DNA of 64,000 bases, from contig NZ_PGVE01000028.1 in assembly GCF_002860255.1 (NCBI RefSeq), forward strand, positions 62,001 through 126,000, read 5' to 3'. The translations under genes were made by a program, and so were the position numbers. The first letter of the stretch is position 1. Each line of letters begins with the position of its first letter. Positions 60,313-64,000 of this stretch are shown piece after piece. The notes below the pieces were generated by a model that saw only the letters and a program-made list of their open reading frames with translations, was not told the DNA's origin and did not search any database. This DNA comes from Neobacillus cucumis (GTDB lineage: Bacteria > Bacillota > Bacilli > Bacillales > Cytobacillaceae).

Positions 60313-60735
60313 CTTCTCCTCCTCCTAATATCATGGTAACAGAATTTATTCGTTTCTTGTGCAGTGAAATTTCTTTTTGTTATTCTGAGCAAAGAAAACC
60401 AACCGTCCCCCCTCATTTATTTACTATTTTAAAGAACTAGTTCTTTTTAAAAACTTTTTTCCATTTGTTTCATATACAGCAATAAGTGAATATACAACCC
60501 CTTATTTTAAATTATATAATTCAAAATATTATAATTTATTTATGAGAGAGCCAAGAAAAGCAGCTGTTAATGAGGCATCACACAACGTTCATAAAAAATT
60601 ACCCGCAAAGAGGTTGCAGCTGTTTATAAAACCGAAACGAACTTTTTGTACATTAATCTCTTGTTTCAAATGAAGAAATGGCTATTAAAATTTAAAGGGT
60701 ATTTATTTTAAATTAATTTGAGAGGGGTCTTTTTT
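60313..60735. other. Intergenic region with an AAAGAACTAGTTCTTT palindrome
   Basis: 423 bases, no gene seen. A perfect 16-base palindrome AAAGAACTAGTTCTTT at 60431-60446 lies in an almost palindromic surround (TTTTAAAG...TTTTTAAAA). Two further GCAGCTGTT-type stretches occur near 60557 and 60618. The region should hold the promoter of the aldehyde dehydrogenase gene. Confidence 0.45.
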
Positions 60736-62193
60736 ATGCAAACAGTTGGTGTCTTAAACAAAAGTTACATTAATGGTGAATGGACAGAAGGAAAAAGCAG
60801 CCGTTCCTATGATATCTTGAATCCGTATGACCGCTCTGTCATTGCAACTGTTCAATTAGCAACTAAAGAACAGCTTTCTGAAGCCTTTGAGATTGCTAAG
60901 CAAGCGCAAAACCAATGGTCTAAGTCAACAGTAGAAGAACGGCGCGGAGTTCTCCACAAAGCAGCTCAATATTTAGAAGATCACCGTGAAGAATGTGTAC
61001 AGACCATCGTCAAAGAAACAGGCGGGTCGATGTTGAAAGCAAATGCTGAGTTTCATCTTACGTTGGAATTTTTAGAAGAAGCTATTAAGTATGCAGACGA
61101 AATCTATCAAGTGAGAGAGGCCCCTGGTTCATCTGAAAAATTAAATCACATTTATCGCTTGCCATTGGGAGTAATCGCATCGATTTCCCCTTTCAACTTC
61201 CCTATGAATCTATCCATGCGGACGATCGCTCCTGCCATTGCCTTAGGAAATAGTGTGGTTCATAAGCCGGATATTCAGGTCGGTCTTTCTGGTGGATCAA
61301 TCATTGCAAAAGCATTTGAATATGCAGGCCTGCCAAAGGGTGTTTTGAATGTGATCTTAACAGATATTGAAGAAATTGGCGATGACATGTTAACCAATCC
61401 ACATTCAAAGCTGATTAGCTTTACAGGCTCCTCTGCTGTGGGCAGACACATCGGAAGCATTGCAGGACAAAATTTAAAACGTGTTGCCCTTGAATTAGGC
61501 GGTAACAGTCCATTTGTGGTTTTATCTGACGCGGATGTTGATCAAGCCGTCAATGCAGCTATTTTCGGTAAGTTTATTCACCAAGGACAAATCTGTATGA
61601 TTATTAACCGTATGATTGTTCACCAAGACAAATACGATGAATTTGTAGACAAGTTTGTTACTCGTGCCAAGGCACTCCCTTATGGGGACCCAAGTAATCC
61701 GGCAATCGTCATTGGGCCGTTAATCAATGAAAGACAGATAGAAAAAGCACTGCAATATATTGAGGAGGCGAAGCAAGAAGGTGCCACAGTTGCTTTAGAG
61801 GGGCAACGTGTTGGTAATATCCTAACACCCTATGTTTTTAAAGATGTAGACAACTCTAGTAAGCTAGCTCAAACCGAGCTATTTGCCCCGATTGCTACCA
61901 TTATCAAATCAAAAACTGATAGCGAAGCGATCGAAATGGCCAATGATACGATTTATGGCCTAAGCTCTTCTATCTTCACGAGTGATTTAGCCCGTGGTGA
62001 AGCATTAGCACTTGAAATTGATAGCGGTATGACACATGTGAACGACCAAACGGTAAATGATGCACCGAATATACCATTTGGCGGAAACAAAGCCAGTGGT
62101 TTAGGAAGATTTGGTAATCCATGGATTGTAGAAGAATTTACCATAACAAAATGGGTCTCAGTGACAATGAAAGACCGTCAATATCCATTTTAA
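60736..62193 (+). CDS. Vanillin/benzaldehyde-type aldehyde dehydrogenase (YfmT-like)
   Basis: A 485-residue NAD(P)-dependent aldehyde dehydrogenase, the length of B. subtilis YfmT. FNFPMNLSMRTIAPAIALG, ALELGGNSPFVVLSDADVDQ (general base region) and FIHQGQICMIINRMIV (catalytic Cys) are typical of the benzaldehyde/salicylaldehyde/vanillin group. ATG 60736 follows GAGAGGGG; the frame is open to 60718. It may convert an aromatic aldehyde to an acid feeding the nearby ring-cleavage genes, though it is transcribed separately. Confidence 0.88.
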   Translation: MQTVGVLNKSYINGEWTEGKSSRSYDILNPYDRSVIATVQLATKEQLSEAFEIAKQAQNQWSKSTVEERRGVLHKAAQYLEDHREECVQTIVKETGGSMLKANAEFHLTLEFLEEAIKYADEIYQVREAPGSSEKLNHIYRLPLGVIASISPFNFPMNLSMRTIAPAIALGNSVVHKPDIQVGLSGGSIIAKAFEYAGLPKGVLNVILTDIEEIGDDMLTNPHSKLISFTGSSAVGRHIGSIAGQNLKRVALELGGNSPFVVLSDADVDQAVNAAIFGKFIHQGQICMIINRMIVHQDKYDEFVDKFVTRAKALPYGDPSNPAIVIGPLINERQIEKALQYIEEAKQEGATVALEGQRVGNILTPYVFKDVDNSSKLAQTELFAPIATIIKSKTDSEAIEMANDTIYGLSSSIFTSDLARGEALALEIDSGMTHVNDQTVNDAPNIPFGGNKASGLGRFGNPWIVEEFTITKWVSVTMKDRQYPF

Positions 62194-62199
62194 ACTTGC

Positions 62200-62236
62200 A
62201 ACAAGGTGGAAGGAATTCCACCTTGTTATATTTTTT
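62200..62236 (+). terminator. Intrinsic terminator
   Basis: ACAAGGTGGAA pairs with TTCCACCTTGT around a 4-base loop and is followed by ATATTTTTT. Confidence 0.88.
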
Positions 62237-62314
62237 CCCTTCATTTGTTATATGTATTTCCCTAGACTTATAGTAAGATGGAATAAGTATAACAAAAGAA
62301 AGGACACATCAAAA

Positions 62315-63136
62315 ATGTCATATAAAATGATTGTACTAGATTTAGATGATACATTGCTTCAAGACGACCACACCATTTCCCCTCGCACCAAACAGTCGTT
62401 AATGGATGCTCAAAAATTAGGTGTAAAAGTTGTACTGGCATCCGGCCGGCCAACCTATGCAATGTACGATATCGCTGAAGAACTTGAATTGAAGGAATAC
62501 GGAAGCTTCATTCTATCCTTTAATGGTGCAAAAATCACCAACTGCCAAACAGGTGAAGAAATTTTTAGCAGCACCTTATCACCTGAGACCGCTCACCGTC
62601 TATATAACTTAAGTAGACGTGAAGATGTATGGATTCACACTTATATTGGTGATTTGATTGTTACCGAAGCAGGTAATCAATATACTGATATTGAATCTGA
62701 CATAACAGGCTTAGATATTTTTGAAGTGGACAGTTTTGTAGCATCAGTAAATGAACCGGTTGTTAAGGTATTGATGCTGGATGCCCCGGAAAAACTTGCT
62801 GAAGTAGAAAAAAAGCTTCAACAAGAATTAGCAGATGAACTAAGTGTCATGCGCTCTAAACCATTCTTTTTGGAATTTACCGAAAAGGGTGTGACGAAAG
62901 GTACTAGCTTAAATCATTTAATTGGAAAACTTGGCATAACCCGCGAAGAAGTAATGGCGATAGGCGACAGTTACAACGATTTAGCAATGATTGAGTTCGC
63001 TGGCCTCGGTGTTGCCATGGGCAATGCCCCAGAAGATATCAAAGAAAAAGCAAATTATGTAACTGACACCAATATGAATGATGGTGTAGCTAAGGTTGTT
63101 GAAAAGTTCGTTTTGAAAGCACCTCAGCTTGTTTAA
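62315..63136 (+). CDS. Cof-type HAD-IIB phosphatase
   Basis: 273 residues. MIVLDLDDTLLQDD has the nucleophile Asp; VVLASGRPTYAM is motif II; KGTSLNHLIGKLGI and MAIGDSYNDLAMIEFAGLGV are motifs III and IV. Cof proteins dephosphorylate sugar phosphates, FMN or related metabolites; which one cannot be read. ATG 62315 follows AAAGGA. Single gene with its own terminator. Confidence 0.92.
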   Translation: MSYKMIVLDLDDTLLQDDHTISPRTKQSLMDAQKLGVKVVLASGRPTYAMYDIAEELELKEYGSFILSFNGAKITNCQTGEEIFSSTLSPETAHRLYNLSRREDVWIHTYIGDLIVTEAGNQYTDIESDITGLDIFEVDSFVASVNEPVVKVLMLDAPEKLAEVEKKLQQELADELSVMRSKPFFLEFTEKGVTKGTSLNHLIGKLGITREEVMAIGDSYNDLAMIEFAGLGVAMGNAPEDIKEKANYVTDTNMNDGVAKVVEKFVLKAPQLV

Positions 63137-63139
63137 TTG

Positions 63140-63171
63140 AAAATGCTTGGATTTTCCAAGCATTTTTTTAT
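63140..63171 (+). terminator. Intrinsic terminator
   Basis: AATGCTTGG pairs with CCAAGCATT around ATTTT, followed by TTTTTATTTG. It starts just after the HAD-phosphatase stop codon. Confidence 0.88.
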
Positions 63172-63262
63172 TTGTCCAATTGTGCTCTAGCCCAATCCTG
63201 TCCCCAGAATCAATTTCTTTGCATAAACTATCACAATTAAAAAATCAAAGGCGGAGAGAGGT

Positions 63263-64000
63263 ATGGGATTATACATTAATAAGAAGGCACATCCAAGTTT
63301 ATTTAAAAATAGCAGCCAATTGGCGGCACCAAACCAAGTTGAATCAAGGCAAGACTTCCTAACCGAACTAATGAAGGAGCAGCAAAAAGCAAATCATGCT
63401 TTGAATCAAGCATTGACTGATTTGCAAAAGCGGTATCAGCAACAGACAGAGGACCAGAACTCCCAGTGGAAGCAAGTGGATTATCAATTGAATGATTTAA
63501 AAAATAGTACCTTAAGGCAACATAAATTTGAAAATGAAATAGTTACAAACTTACATTCCCTCCACGAAAAAAATATCCAATTAGAAGCTATGGTTGAAAA
63601 AGAAACACATGCAAGAGAATCCTTAACTAGTCAAATAAGTCAAATAAGTAAGACTTGTGACAGTATTGCGATTCGTTTAGAAAAGAATGAAGAGGCACAG
63701 CAACAGATCGCCAATCAAATGAAAAAACAGCTGGAAATGCAAGAACAGGCAGCTGAAAAATTAACAAAACAAGAGGAGATTCACGGCGGGATGTTAGAGC
63801 GTCTCGATCAGCAGGATGCTTTATTAGATAAATTGGCCCGTCAAGTAAACCAAATCCGTTCCATCCTATTTGAACGAACCAATTACTTAGCGGGGAAAAT
63901 TGAAGAAGGCTATAAACTCACCTCTTCATATGTATACAAATTAATGACAGGTTCCGAGCAGCCTCTCACATTTTTCTTGATGAATCAGAAGAAAGACGAT
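63263..64000 (+). CDS. Coiled-coil protein, 3' end outside the window
   Basis: ATG 63263 behind GGAGAGAGG opens a frame that reaches the window edge (246 codons seen). After MGLYINKKAHPSLFKNSSQL the protein is nearly all helical and rich in Gln, Glu and Lys (QQKANHALNQALTDLQKRYQ; QEQAAEKLTKQEEIHGGMLE), a long coiled coil, followed by a different segment (SYVYKLMTGSEQPLTFFLMN). No membrane span or signal is seen. I do not recognise it. Confidence 0.8.
   Translation, partial: MGLYINKKAHPSLFKNSSQLAAPNQVESRQDFLTELMKEQQKANHALNQALTDLQKRYQQQTEDQNSQWKQVDYQLNDLKNSTLRQHKFENEIVTNLHSLHEKNIQLEAMVEKETHARESLTSQISQISKTCDSIAIRLEKNEEAQQQIANQMKKQLEMQEQAAEKLTKQEEIHGGMLERLDQQDALLDKLARQVNQIRSILFERTNYLAGKIEEGYKLTSSYVYKLMTGSEQPLTFFLMNQKKDD

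Noticed and set aside
1-64000. CRISPR arrays, tRNA/rRNA genes, prophage or intact insertion sequences
   Set aside because: No regularly spaced repeats, no tRNA- or rRNA-like sequence and no transposase, integrase or phage structural gene was recognised on either strand.

Overview
The window looks like chromosome of a low-GC, endospore-forming Bacillaceae (Bacillus/Neobacillus-like). The evidence is GGAGG ribosome sites with frequent TTG/GTG starts, U-tailed hairpin terminators, SAM-I and TPP riboswitches, a spore transglutaminase (tgl), a yrzI-type small gene, csoR-copZ, and B. subtilis-like gene orders. No rRNA, tRNA, CRISPR array, prophage or intact transposase was seen. All assignments come from reading the sequence; no database search was run.

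Layout: 1-9160 is a minus-strand assimilatory sulfate-reduction operon: SAM-I riboswitch and terminator, a yezD-like gene, cysH, cysP, sat, cysC, sumT, sirB, then cysJ and cysI (cysI runs off the left edge). 9300-18800 is mixed core and accessory sequence: a DUF2642-like protein, an AbrB-type membrane protein, a second clpP behind an ECF-like sigma gene, a yrzI-like gene sharing a promoter-like motif with that sigma gene, MATE and MFS transporters, a cold-shock protein and tgl. 18842-26344 is a complete minus-strand thiamin-salvage operon under a TPP riboswitch (thiM, thiD, thiE, thiW, ylmB, tenA, thiZ, thiX, thiY). It covers uptake of formylaminopyrimidine, its conversion to HMP, thiazole uptake and phosphorylation, and coupling to thiamin phosphate.

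27052-32013 holds a compact gas-vesicle cluster (gvpA-N-F-G-L-S-K-J). Its shell protein carries a natural His/Asp-rich tail. Facing it are two unrecognised genes: a 42-residue hydrophobic peptide and a 185-residue protein built of internal repeats. 32219-36061 is a surface-polymer or glycosylation-like block (galU, HipA-like kinase, GT4 glycosyltransferase, Ser/Thr-kinase-like protein with an Arg/Ser tail). 36349-40355 is hutU-hutI-hutG without hutH. 40600-53140 is mostly single genes: amino-acid permease, TerD, GIY-YIG, ATP-grasp, flavodoxin, esterase, a phosphodiesterase/MFS pair, csoR-copZ, a CBS protein, TetR and tag.

53254-59577 is a meta-cleavage aromatic pathway: a LigB-type ring-cleavage dioxygenase, 4-oxalocrotonate tautomerase, 4-oxalocrotonate decarboxylase, 2-oxopent-4-enoate hydratase and a semialdehyde dehydrogenase on the minus strand, with an IclR regulator and an ACMSD-type decarboxylase on the plus strand. 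The right end has a Dph6-like protein, a vanillin/benzaldehyde-type dehydrogenase, a HAD phosphatase and a truncated coiled-coil protein.

A dispersed palindrome, GGTGCCTGTCACC or GGTGTCAGGCACC, sits at or inside the 3' ends of several genes. The best candidates for something undescribed are the His-tailed gas vesicle with its facing peptide and repeat protein, the sigma/ClpP/YrzI promoter pair, the kinase-glycosyltransferase-kinase operon, and the gene-end palindromes.
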